NCBI GenBank assembly: GCA_963767635.1
Contig: CAVYEM010000003.1
Coordinates: 124,001 to 188,000, forward strand
Source: CAVYEM01 sp963767635
GTDB lineage: Bacteria > Vulcanimicrobiota > Vulcanimicrobiia > Vulcanimicrobiales > Vulcanimicrobiaceae
Reading direction: 5' to 3'
Length of the DNA: 64,000 nucleotides
In this document: one piece after another, positions 44,979-54,173 of the stretch
Layout of the letters: the number at the start of each line of letters is the position of its first letter
Numbering within the stretch: the stretch's first letter is position 1
Program-made: the position numbers and the translations under genes
Notes under the pieces: generated by a model
Told to the model about the DNA's origin: nothing
Databases searched by the model: none
Seen by the model: the letters and a program-made list of their open reading frames with translations, nothing else

Positions 44979-45841
44979 CTCGGATCTTTAGCGGAGATAC
45001 AGCCGGCGCGATAGACCGCGAACCGCTCGGCCAAACCGCCGGCGAGCAGCAGCGATCCCGCAATCTTTGAAACGACGTCACTCTTTTTCGAAACGGCGGC
45101 GGCGACCGTTCCGGCGATGTTGAGGGCGCGGGCGGCTTTGGACAACATGCCGGCTTGCCCGTGTTCGTAGGCTTGCCGCTGGCGGGGTCCGAGCTCCGCA
45201 TGCACGCGCTCCAGCGCGATCGTGACGCCGATGCCGCCCAGCACGGTCAAGCGGCGTGCGGCACCCGCGCGCGACGCCGGCGCAAAGAGTAGACCGAATG
45301 CACCCGCACTCGACGCCGAAGTGGCGGCGAACAGCGCCGGCATCGAGGAACGCGCGTAATGCCAAGCCGGAACGACGGTATCCGAGATCAGCACCGACGT
45401 GTACACCGACATTGCCGGTCCCAGCAGCGCGGACACGCCTTCCGCAACGCGGCCTATCGGGCGAAAAACCCCCGTCACCTCGCTCGCGGCTGCGGCGAAT
45501 GCCGAAGCGCCGAACGCACTGAAAATATAGACGCCCACGCTCATGGGTGAAGTAAGTTTGAACACGCGCAGCATGTTCATGAAGCGTTCCGGACGTTTGA
45601 GATCCGCGATGAGGCAGAATCCGCTGACCGCTGCAGCGCCGGCAGCGCCGAGCACCATAACGCGCGCGAGGTCGTCGTTTTTCGCAATGCGCTGCGAAAA
45701 GCCCAGAACCGCAGCCGTACCCGCAAGGCCGCCGGCGAAGAAGTACGTCGGGATCAGATCGGTCCATTCGGGCGGCTTGATCAGCGGGCGTCCGTAATAC
45801 CCGGCACGCTGTTCCTGCATCTGGGTGGGCGTAGTTACCAT
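44819..45841 (-). CDS. nrfD: NrfD/PsrC-type membrane subunit of formate dehydrogenase
   Basis: Polytopic membrane protein of about 340 codons, MVTTPTQMQEQRAGYYGRPL at the start, then WTDLIPTYFFAGGLAGTAAV and about eight hydrophobic segments. This is the NrfD fold that passes electrons from the iron-sulfur subunit to the quinone pool. The tail beyond SERIAQRGASREG lies antisense to trpS and looks unnatural, so the true stop is probably a little after 44950. The ATG overlaps the stop of the small upstream membrane protein. It is the last gene of the fdh operon. Confidence 0.85.
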   Translation of the reverse strand: MVTTPTQMQEQRAGYYGRPLIKPPEWTDLIPTYFFAGGLAGTAAVLGFSQRIAKNDDLARVMVLGAAGAAAVSGFCLIADLKRPERFMNMLRVFKLTSPMSVGVYIFSAFGASAFAAAASEVTGVFRPIGRVAEGVSALLGPAMSVYTSVLISDTVVPAWHYARSSMPALFAATSASSAGAFGLLFAPASRAGAARRLTVLGGIGVTIALERVHAELGPRQRQAYEHGQAGMLSKAARALNIAGTVAAAVSKKSDVVSKIAGSLLLAGGLAERFAVYRAGCISAKDPSYAIDAQSERIAQRGASREGKADSRRIARLTSSSVRTAISLARAVPSCTMRST

Positions 45842-46029
45842 TTGCGCACTCCGGCGCTGAGCGCAACCGCTCCGGCCAGCAGCAGCATTGCTGCGCCCGC
45901 AGCTTTCCACATCTGCAGCAAATGCATCGTCGGTACGACAGGGTCGGGTGGCAAGCCGTACACTTCCGGTTTGTCCAGCAGCAGCCACATCGAACCGCCG
46001 CCCCCGATGCCGTCGTTCGGATCCGTCAA
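45835..46029 (-). CDS. small single-helix membrane protein in fdh operon
   Basis: A 64-residue ORF (TTG start two bases after the beta-subunit stop) with one C-terminal transmembrane helix (AAGAAMLLLAGAVALSAG) and a Gly-rich N-terminus followed by WLLLDKPEVYGLPPDPVVPT. It overlaps the NrfD-like gene by seven bases. It is placed where a small anchoring or assembly subunit could sit. Unrecognised family. Confidence 0.65.
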   Translation of the reverse strand: MTDPNDGIGGGGSMWLLLDKPEVYGLPPDPVVPTMHLLQMWKAAGAAMLLLAGAVALSAGVRKW

Positions 46030-46030
46030 A

Positions 46031-46726
46031 TCAGAGCTGCGCACCCTCGAAGCGCTGTTCGACTTGCTCCAAGCGACGCCGAGCGCGCTCCCGCAGCTCG
46101 TCGACCGCTCCATATTGAATCGAATCCGTCGGGCACGCTTTCGCGCACGCCGGTTCTTCGCCCACTTTGAGCCGATCGTAGCACAGCGTGCATTTCCCCG
46201 CGGTACCGGACGCGATGCCGTGCCCGGTTGCGGACCCCGCGGGCTTCGCTTGCGGCGGCGCTGCCGGCTGCGCCACCTCCTCCGCGACGCTGATGACGCC
46301 GAACGGACAGGCAACCACGCAGTACCCACAACCGTTGCAGACGTCGTCTTGAATGACGACGGTTCCAAATTCCGTTCGGACGATCGCGCCGGTCGGGCAC
46401 ACGTCCAGGCAGCCCGCGTGCGTGCAATGCTTGCACACGTCCGACTCCATGAGCCAGCGCCCGGCCGCGGCTTGCGGCGGTTGTTCGTTCGAGCGCTCGA
46501 ACTGTTCGACGAACGCGACATGCCGCCACGTCGTCCCGCTCAGCTCGCCCGTATTGTCGTACGATTGACCGGTGAAATCGTAACCGTCTTGCGGTAATTC
46601 GTTCCACTCTTTGCACGCGACTTCGCAGGCTTTGCAGCCGATGCAGAGCGTGGTGTCCGTGAAAAATCCCATGCGCTCGCGTTCGGCGGCGCCATACGTG
46701 GCCGCTTGGCTTTGCGCCGAGGTCAT
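46031..46726 (-). CDS. fdhB: formate dehydrogenase iron-sulfur (beta) subunit
   Basis: Ferredoxin-like electron-transfer subunit of 231 residues with four [4Fe-4S] clusters. Cysteine groups are visible in TLCIGCKACEVACKEWN, SDVCKHCTHAGCLDVCPTGA, DDVCNGCGYCVVACPFG and KCTLCYDRLKVGEEPACAKA. It relays electrons from the molybdopterin/Sec site of the alpha subunit towards the NrfD-like subunit. The C-terminal membrane helix of FdnH/FdoH is missing. The small membrane protein next door may substitute for it. Confidence 0.9.
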   Translation of the reverse strand: MTSAQSQAATYGAAERERMGFFTDTTLCIGCKACEVACKEWNELPQDGYDFTGQSYDNTGELSGTTWRHVAFVEQFERSNEQPPQAAAGRWLMESDVCKHCTHAGCLDVCPTGAIVRTEFGTVVIQDDVCNGCGYCVVACPFGVISVAEEVAQPAAPPQAKPAGSATGHGIASGTAGKCTLCYDRLKVGEEPACAKACPTDSIQYGAVDELRERARRRLEQVEQRFEGAQL

Positions 46727-46759
46727 TGTATCTGAGTGAGGTGAGGTCGATAAGACTGC

Positions 46760-49700
46760 TCACTGTCGAAAGATGCGCCCGCGTCCGCACCTCCTCCAAA
46801 AATTGATGCAGTGCGCGACCGCGCGGGCGTCTTCCGGGGCGAATGTCGCACGTGAGGCCTTTAGTTTCCTGAATGTGTACGTTCGGATCGAGCGCGATGT
46901 GCAGGAGATCGTTCGCCGAGTCGCCCGTCACGATGCCGCGCTGTCCGAAATGATACGGCAATCCCACCGAATGCAGCACCGTGCCGCCGTCCGAGCCGTG
47001 CATGCGAATCGGCTGCACGCGCTGCGTAACCATGACTCGCGCTTCGATCACCGCGCGCACGTTGTAGATCGTCGCCCATTCGCCGTGCCGCAGCCCACGC
47101 AACTGCGCCAGCCTCCGGGCTGACTTCGCAAAACAGCTCCGGCTGCAGCTCGGAAAGGTGAGGAACGGTGCGGCTCATTCCGCCAGCGGTGTGATGCTCG
47201 GTCAAGCGATACGTGTAGAGTACGAAGGGGAACAGGTCGCCGTGCTCGCGCCCGGGCGAAGGGTTGTAGCGATTGAATCTGCGTGGGAACGTCTGTCGCG
47301 CCGGATTCGCCTGCACGCCGTAGAGCAGGTTTCTCACCGGCGATTCGTGCGGTTCGTAGTACGTTGGGAGCGGGCCGTCGACGATGCCGTTCGGCACGAA
47401 GATCCAGCCGAGGCCGTCGTCTTGCATGATGAACGGATGCCAGCCGGCGATCGCATCTTCGCGTTTTGCGCGCTTGGGCGGTGTGTAATCGGGGCGCTTC
47501 GTTTTTTCGAAGTCCGGCGTGTCGTGGCCGGTCCACTGCCCTTTTTCAGCGTCCCACCAGACGTAGGCTTTGCGCTCGCTCCACGGTTTGCCGTCGGGAT
47601 CGGCCGATGCGCGATTGTAGATGATGCGCCGGTTAGCGGGCCACGCCCAGCCCCATTCCGGCGCAACCCACGATTGCTGCGTGCGCGGTTTGCGCCGTGC
47701 CGTCTGATTTTCTTCGCCCTCGTAGCAGCCGCAGTAAATCCAACACCCGCACGCCGTACTTCCGTCGGCTTTGCACTCGGTGTACGAGGAGAGCGCTTTA
47801 CCCGAACCGTCCCAGCCGTTGATTTCGCGCAAGACCATGTGCGCGTCGGGCTCTTCGATCGCGCCTTTGAGGGGATAGTCCCACGTCAGCGTGCGGATCG
47901 GTTCCGAAAACGGCTCGTCCTGCAGCGCGATTTTTTCCCGGATGCGCCGGCCCAAATGGTAGTAGAACCACAGTTCCGAGCGCGCGTCGTCCTGCGGCTC
48001 GACGGCTTTATGATGCCATTGCAGCAGCCGCTGCGTGTTGGTGAAGGAGCCGTCTTTCTCCGTGTGCGCAGCAGCCGGCATCCAAAACACCTCGGTTTTG
48101 ATCGCTTCGGTTTTCAGTTCGCCCGATTCGATCTCGGGGGCATCGTGCCAAAACGACGCGCTCTCTATTTCGCTGAAGTCGCGAACGACCAGCCAGTCCA
48201 AACTCGCCAGGCCGCGCCGGTGCAATCCGGCATTCGCGCTGCCGACTGCGGGATTTTCACCGATGCAGAAAAAGCCTTTGACCTTTCCGTCGACCATGCC
48301 CATGAAGCTGCGGTACGTCGAATGATCGCCGCTGATTCGCGGCAGCAAATCGAAGCAGTAGTCGTTTTCTTCGGTAGCATGCTCCCCGAACCACGCCTTG
48401 AGCAGGCTGACCACATACTTGTCGAGATTGCCCCAATACCCCGTTTTGGCGCCTTCGGACTCGATGTAATGCTTGAGATCGTGATGCGCTTTGGCGTGCG
48501 GCATCGGAATGTAGCCGGGAAGAATATTGAAGAGCGTGGGGATGTCGGTCGAACCTTGAATGGACGCATGGCCACGCAGCGCTAAGATGCCGCCGCCGGG
48601 GCGTCCGATGTTGCCGAGCAGCAATTGAATAATCGCTGCAGTCCGGATCATCTGCACGCCGAACGTGTGCTGCGTCCACGCGACCGAGTAGGCAATTGCG
48701 CTGGTGCGCTCGCGGCCGCTGTTCTCGCAGAGCGCTTGCGCGACTCGCGTGAACTGCTCCGGCGTTACGCCGCAAATTTTTTCGACGATCTCCGGCGTGT
48801 AGCGCGCGAAATGCCGCTTGAGCACTTGATAGACGCAACGCGGATCTTCGAGCGTCTTGTCCATGTGCGGCGGCTCGCCGCCTTTGAGCGCGTCTTCACG
48901 CTGGCTGAACGCTTTGGCCGATCCCAGCGCGGATTCGTCTTCGCGCTGGCCGGCCGAACCGTGCAGGTCCATGCCTTTGTACTGCCAGCTCTCGAACGTA
49001 TAGCCATGGTGGTCTTCATGCCAGCCGGAGAAAAAGCCGTCGAGATCCTCCGTGTCTTTGAAATCGTCTTTGAGAATCACCGGCGCGTTGGTGTAGTTCA
49101 CCACGTATTCTTTGAACGCGCGATCGTTCTCCAGAATGTAGCGCACGATGCCGCCCAAGAACGCGATATCGGTTCCGGGACGGATCGGCACGTGCAGATC
49201 TGCCATCGCGCTCGTGCGCGTGAACCGTGGATCGACGTGAATGAACGTGGCTCCGCGCTCGCGCGCTTCCATCACCCACTGAAAACCGACCGGGTGATTC
49301 TCCGCCATGTTGGAGCCCATGATGAGAATGCAGTCGGCGTTTTGTAGATCCTGCTGGAACGTCGTCGCGCCGCCGCGGCCGAACGAGGTCCCCAAACTGG
49401 GGACCGTCGAGCTATGTCATATTCGAGCCTGGTTCTCTACCTGCACGATGCCCAGCGCAGTGTAGAGTTTTTTGATGACGTAGTTTTCCTCGTTGTCCAG
49501 CGTCGCGCCGCCCAAGTGCGCGATGCCCTCGCAACGATTGATCGGTTTGCCCTCTTCGTCGCACTCGCGCCACGTTTCGCGCCGCGTCTTGAGCACGCGG
49601 TCCGCGATCATGTCCATGGCCCGATCGAGCGGAAGCTCTTCCCACTGTGTTCCGTACGCGGGGCGGTACTTCACCTTGTACTCGCGCAGCGGGCTCTGCA

Positions 49701-49974
49701 CCAGCGTCCGCGTGGCGGCGCCTTTGGGACACAGCCGCCCGCGCGAGATGGGACTGTCCGGATCGCCCTCTATTTGAATGAGCTGCTCGTCTTTGACGTA
49801 CAGATTTTGCCCGCACCCCACGGCGCAGAAGGGGCACACGGATTTGACCACTTTCGCTTGGTCGGTGCGCGCTTTCCAGGCTTTCGTTTTGTCGGACTGA
49901 GCCGCCGCGCCGAAAGCGAGCGGATCGCCCTCGAGCTGCCGCATAACGGGCCACATCGGCCGATCACCGTTCAT
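46760..49974 (-). CDS. fdhA: selenocysteine-containing formate dehydrogenase alpha subunit
   Basis: Molybdopterin oxidoreductase oxidising formate to CO2, about 1070 residues. The N-terminal [4Fe-4S] motif is SVCPFCAVGCGQNLYV with GRLCPKG. At codon 186 an in-frame TGA (49419-49417) occupies the catalytic position: VENQARI-TGA-HSSTVPSLG, followed by TSFGRGGATTFQQDLQNAD. The frame is continuous on both sides and a bSECIS-like hairpin follows, so this codon is read as selenocysteine. Downstream, one base too many near 47125 shifts the frame into QLRGLRHGEWATIYN, and another near 46780 gives the stop at 46760. No Tat signal is visible, suggesting a cytosolic enzyme. Confidence 0.93.
49387..49419 (-). 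promoter_or_regulatory. in-frame UGA and bSECIS hairpin
   Basis: On the coding strand the TGA is followed by 11 bases and then a perfect 7-base stem, GGTCCCC and GGGGACC, with the 5-base loop AGTTT (hairpin 49387-49405). The spacing is the same as in E. coli fdhF (11 bases from UGA to the helix), and a GU in the apical loop is what SelB recognises. The hairpin coding overlaps the SSTVPSLGT segment. Confidence 0.85.
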
Positions 49975-50218
49975 TTACGGTACGTTCCTAGAACATCATG
50001 CACCTAAACGAGAAGGCCACACCATTGCTTGCAGGGCGAACAATCGTCGCTCAGCGCGTTACGGGAACGTGCATCGCCGTGAGGCTGGCAGAACGCGTTC
50101 CAATCGGCTCAGTGTACTGAACCTTAAATGGTGTTGCTGATTATGCAATTTTGTGATACCACGAATCATGCCGCTTCCTCCCCAGCTCCACCGCTAAAAA
50201 TCAGGCCGAAGGTCCGCC
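49975..50218. other. intergenic region upstream of fdhA and of the decayed IS
   Basis: About 244 bases with no convincing ORF. On the minus strand it must hold the fdhA promoter, with AGGAA about 12 bases before the ATG at 49974. Towards 50140-50160 it is AT-richer (TGCAATTTTGTGATACCA). The left end of the IS630-like element is expected here, but I could not define terminal repeats. Confidence 0.4.
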
Positions 50219-51240
50219 GTGAACTCGTTAGGCTTTTATCAAAACCGAGCCACGATCCAACGCGCAACGAAACGGGCACGCATCGTGCTTGACGCGGCTA
50301 GCGGTGTTTCGAATGCCGAGATCGCTCGCAAGATGGGCATCTCCCGCCAACGCGTCGCAGACATTGGCGGCGCTTCGAAGAACGCGGAATGGCCAGCGTC
50401 TTGGGCGATGCGCCACGCCGGGGCCACCCGCGAGAGATTCGTGAATTGACTGTCGCGAAAATCGTCGATGCAGTGCTCAAGGGGCCTCCGCAAAAACGCG
50501 ACGCACTGGAGTTCGCGAGATTTGGCCGAGCGGTTCGGGATTGGCGCAAGCAGCGTGCAGCGGATTTTGCGCGCCAACAATCTCAAGCCGCACCGTTGGG
50601 AATCATTCAAGTTCAGTAAGGACCTGGAGTTTGCCGCGAAGACTGCCGTGATGTCGTGGGACTCTATATGAACGCGCCTACAAACGCCGTGGTCCTGAGC
50701 GTCGATGAGAAAAGCGGCACGCAAGCCTTGGAGCGAACCGCTCCGATGCTACCGAATCCGTTCCGGCCTGCCGGCGCGCCAAACACTCGACACGACTACC
50801 GGCGCAACGGCACGACGACCTTGTTTGCGGCGCTCAACACGCTGAACGGCAAGGTTCTTCAGCATTGCCAATCGCATCACACGCACGTCGAATTCATCGA
50901 ATTTCTCGAAGCATATCGACCGCAACGTGCCCAAACGGCTTGAGGCGCACATTATTATGGACAACTACGCCACCCAGGGAACATCCGAATACGCGCCCCT
51001 GGCTAGAAAAGCACCCAGCGTTTTCATGTCCATTTCACGCCGACCGGACTGATCATGGCTCAATGCAGTTGAGCGCTTCTTTTCGGAAATCACGAACAAG
51101 CGCATCCGTCGTGAATCGTTCCCGAGCGTCCCTCGATCTCATTAAAGCGATAACGGAGTTCGTCGAAGAGCACGAATACTCACGCAAAGCCGTTTGTCTG
51201 GACGAAGTCAACGCGAGAACAATATCTTGGCAAGATCAAG
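50219..51240 (+). mobile_element. IS630-family transposase, frame-broken remnant
   Basis: Consecutive fragments in different frames match an IS630-type transposase in order: the helix-turn-helix SNAEIARKMGISRQRV, then RDLAERFGIGASSVQRILRA with NNLKPHRWESFKFSKD, then the first acidic residue in VVLSVDEKSGTQALERTAPM, GTTTLFAALNTLNGKVLQHC, the second in AHIIMDNYAT and the third in NAVERFFSEITNKRIRR. Several shifts and a missing A near the end mean it cannot encode a working enzyme. Compared with the single extra-base shifts elsewhere, the damage here is denser and probably includes genuine decay. Element ends and the TA target duplication were not resolved. Confidence 0.85.
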
Positions 51241-51350
51241 AATGCCACGCCATTACGAGCAACGGCGGCGGTCAAATCGATGGAGTGCGGAATAAGGTCA
51301 AGCGGATCATGGCACTGCATAACCTCTAGCGGGAGGGGCGTATCTACAAT

Positions 51351-51368
51351 AGCGTCACGCGTGACGCT
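51351..51368. repeat. 18-bp perfect palindrome
   Basis: AGCGTCACGCGTGACGCT reads the same on both strands. It stands alone in low-coding DNA just beyond the decayed IS element. Such a site may be an operator or the remnant of a mobile-element end. No partner gene is obvious. Confidence 0.6.
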
Positions 51369-51670
51369 GAACGGACCCTCGGGGCCGAGCGCTCGCTTCA
51401 GCATCGGTAAGTTCCAGTCGAAGCGCCAACTGGAGCTTCGAATTCATCGTAGGCTGGCAACCGCGAAGCGCTGCCAGCGGTAAAATATACTATTTTGCTG
51501 CACGACAGGACCAAGTCCCTGGTGTACATCGCGACGTCTGCGATGGTCGACTCCGAATTGTGATAAGTAGCACAACTGTGACTGACGCCAGCTGGACTGG
51601 AGACTTGTACTGCTAATGAAGCTTCTAGCACTTCTTATCAGCTGCGCTGTGCGGATCTGGACAATGCGCC

Positions 51671-51997
51671 TTGGCTGACGTTCCCATTACCCCTGCCTTC
51701 GAGGCAAGCATTGTGCAGCGCGATTTCCCGTTGACGCCGGAAAGTATCTTCAGCACCACAAGAATCATTCCACTGCAGGGAGATCGCGCCGAAATCTGGG
51801 CCAATGCCGGTCCGTGTTATCGCGCAGTTAAGGCACGAGACTACGTTCATCCCTTTATCTACATTTTGACGCGATATCATGAATCAAATATTCGCGTCGG
51901 TGAGGCCTTTGCTCTAAAGTTCGTTGCGTCCAATCAATACTGGGCTCGACGCTTGACCGCCGAAGAAGAACGAAACTACCGGCTGTGTCGCTGGTAG
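51671..51997 (+). CDS. hypothetical protein, possibly secreted and truncated
   Basis: A 108-codon frame (TTG start) with no recognised family, containing IFSTTRIIPLQGDRAEIWAN and FIYILTRYHESNIRVGEAFA. The same frame extends upstream to an ATG at 51617 that would give a signal-peptide-like MKLLALLISCAVRI, but a TGA interrupts it just before this ORF. If that stop is an error, the gene encodes a small secreted protein with cleavage near CALA. It lies in a decayed region, so confidence is low. Confidence 0.35.
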   Translation: MADVPITPAFEASIVQRDFPLTPESIFSTTRIIPLQGDRAEIWANAGPCYRAVKARDYVHPFIYILTRYHESNIRVGEAFALKFVASNQYWARRLTAEEERNYRLCRW

Positions 51998-52906
51998 CGC
52001 CGTGCTCCGAACACACAATCCCGAGCGCTAGCACCCCATCTTGTATAATCTCGCCTCCGGCATAATCCTTGCAGCCCCGGCGCGGCTGCGATCGTGCGAC
52101 GGCGACCAGCCGGCAGCGTCGACCATGTAAGTGAGCAGGTACGGATCGAGGCCCGATTCGCGCAGTACGCGATCAACTTGCATGACCTCGCGAACTTCGG
52201 CTGGCTTTGGATCTCGCCCCACGATCTGAGAGAACGCGTGGCTGAACCGTGCGACTCCGTTGAATTGTCGTCCGGCGTTGGCTGCGGTACTACGCTCATC
52301 GCTGGCCCGTCCTAAGTACAGATCGCACGGTTTCGATTTGCGTGTAGGTGCGCTGCACTCAGAGGCTGCAGTACGATCGGCTACGCCTGCCCCGTTGCGG
52401 CTCAGATCGGCGAACCTGATCGGCGGGTTGCCGCCGAAGGTTTGATCGAACGTGCGCTCAGCGAGTTCTGGTAGGTCGATCTCGACGCCACCTTGTGCGA
52501 GTAGCGATGCTCGCGTCTTGCTGTCGTTCCACCGGCTGAAGCGAGCTGGCTGGCCGTGAAAAAGGTATCGCGACCGTTTTGCTTGCGGGGAACACCTGCA
52601 GTGCCTGCTGCAGTAGCCGGACTGAAGCCCATCCGCGGTTGAGTATCCATGCGAGTGCCGCCGTGCGTTTCATCTCGCCGACTGCTCCGAGCAGGGTGCT
52701 GATTTGCGTCTCGAAGTCACCGCTGATTCCGCCCGGCAGCGAGATGATTGCATTATAGAGCCCAGCGGCTCACATGGGCTCGGTCTCATTAATGAAATTG
52801 AAAACGGCTCATCGACCCAAGACAAAGAGAGTCACTGGACGATTAGATGTCGGTTCGCACCGTGCGGGGAAAGACCTCTGTTCGTATTCCGGCGCTTCGG
52901 CTAGTC
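51998..52906. other. low-coding region with minus-strand gene fragments
   Basis: I see no intact gene in about 900 bases. On the minus strand, fragments in different frames look protein-like: LLGAVGEMKRTAALAWILNR near 52640-52680, VEIDLPELAERTFDQTFGGN near 52440-52480, and ADRVL-type helical stretches such as EVREVMQVDRVLRESGLDPY at 52120-52200. They may derive from one broken gene of unknown function spanning about 52028-52760. Confidence 0.35.
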
Positions 52907-54097
52907 TTACTCTGTAAACAGCGGAATGCAGCGCGCCATCTGTGCAAGCGCGTAGTCGATGTCTTCGAGCGAAGCCGCATACGAGAATCGCAGATAACCC
53001 TTCCCAGCTGCGCCGAACGCCGAGCCGCCCAAACACGCGACGCCGCCTTCCTTGAGCAAAAATGCCGCCAGCGCTTTGTCGTCCTGCGTGATGCGTTTGA
53101 CGTTGGGGAACGCGTAGAACGCGCCTTCGGGCATGGTGCATGAAAGGCCCGGAATGGCGTTCAGGCCGTCGACTAGGCGGTCGCGGCGCGTGCGAAACGT
53201 TTCGTTCATGAGTTTGACCGGCTCGTCCGGCCCGAGCAGCGCGGCGATGCCCGCATCCTGCACGAACACCGGAATGCACGAGAACGTATTGTTGTTGAAG
53301 AGCGTGACGATCTTGGCCAGCTGCGGCGGCATAATCGCGTACCCCAAACGCCAGCCCGTCATCGCGTACGCCTTGGAAAACCCGTCGACGATAATCGTGC
53401 GCTCCCGCATTCCCGGCAGGGCGGCGATCGACTTGAACTCACTCTCGTAAAAGTTGCGGCTGTAAATTTCGTCCGCAATGACCAAGAAGTCGTGCGTTTG
53501 CGCCATGTCGGCGATGCGCTCGAGGTCGTCTTTGGTAAGCACGCCGCCGGTCGGATTGTGCGGCGAATTGATCATGATCGCGCGCGTCCCGTCGGAGACG
53601 CGCCGCTCCAGCTCGTCCAGGTCCATGCGCCAGTCTTTTTCTTCGTGCAGCGGAATCGCCGTAACGTTCGCGCCCAAATAGCTCGCGCATGAGGCGTACG
53701 CCGGGTAGGCGGGATCGAAGTAAACGAATTCGTCGCCGGGGTTCAGGATCGCGCTCAAGATGTTCCAGATGACCGGTTTGGCGCCGGGCGCCACGACGAC
53801 GTCCTGTGCGGTGAACGGCTCGATGCCGCGAAACCTCGCTGCATAGCTCGCCACGACTTCACGCAAGCGCAGTATGCCGGCCGACGGCGAGTAATGTGTA
53901 TTGTTCTCGCGAATCGATCTGATGCCGGCTTCTTTGATGTGATCCGGCGTGTCGAAATCCGGCTCGCCGATTTCCATGTGTACGACGCGCTTGCCCTCGG
54001 CTTCCAGCGCCTTCGCGCGCGCGAGCACTTCGAAGGCGCTCTCCGATCCCAGCCGCGAGACGGCATCGGCGATCGTGAGGATTTTGGTTGCGAGCAT
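52907..54097 (-). CDS. class I/II pyridoxal-phosphate aminotransferase (aspartate aminotransferase-like)
   Basis: A 396-residue fold-type I aminotransferase. The PLP Lys is in VDGFSKAYAMTGWRLGYAI. The substrate-binding arginine region is near the C-terminus (GKGYLRFSYAAS), and NSPHNPTGGVLTKDDLERIA and DEIYSRNFYE are the other family signatures. It resembles aspartate/tyrosine aminotransferases (AspC/AAT-like). The amino donor cannot be determined. It begins 76 bases from the divergent DUF11-like gene, so both promoters share that gap. Confidence 0.88.
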   Translation of the reverse strand: MLATKILTIADAVSRLGSESAFEVLARAKALEAEGKRVVHMEIGEPDFDTPDHIKEAGIRSIRENNTHYSPSAGILRLREVVASYAARFRGIEPFTAQDVVVAPGAKPVIWNILSAILNPGDEFVYFDPAYPAYASCASYLGANVTAIPLHEEKDWRMDLDELERRVSDGTRAIMINSPHNPTGGVLTKDDLERIADMAQTHDFLVIADEIYSRNFYESEFKSIAALPGMRERTIIVDGFSKAYAMTGWRLGYAIMPPQLAKIVTLFNNNTFSCIPVFVQDAGIAALLGPDEPVKLMNETFRTRRDRLVDGLNAIPGLSCTMPEGAFYAFPNVKRITQDDKALAAFLLKEGGVACLGGSAFGAAGKGYLRFSYAASLEDIDYALAQMARCIPLFTE

Positions 54098-54173
54098 GGA
54101 CTGTAAACCTTTCGCGGTGCCGGAACGATGTCAAGGGGCCGGTTGGCCTACGGCGAAGTCCCGACCTCAAGTC

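Noticed and set aside
49417..49974. Independent short gene ending at the TGA (185 codons)
   Set aside because: The next frame continues the same family without a break, and the TGA falls on the catalytic Sec/Cys position with a hairpin behind it.
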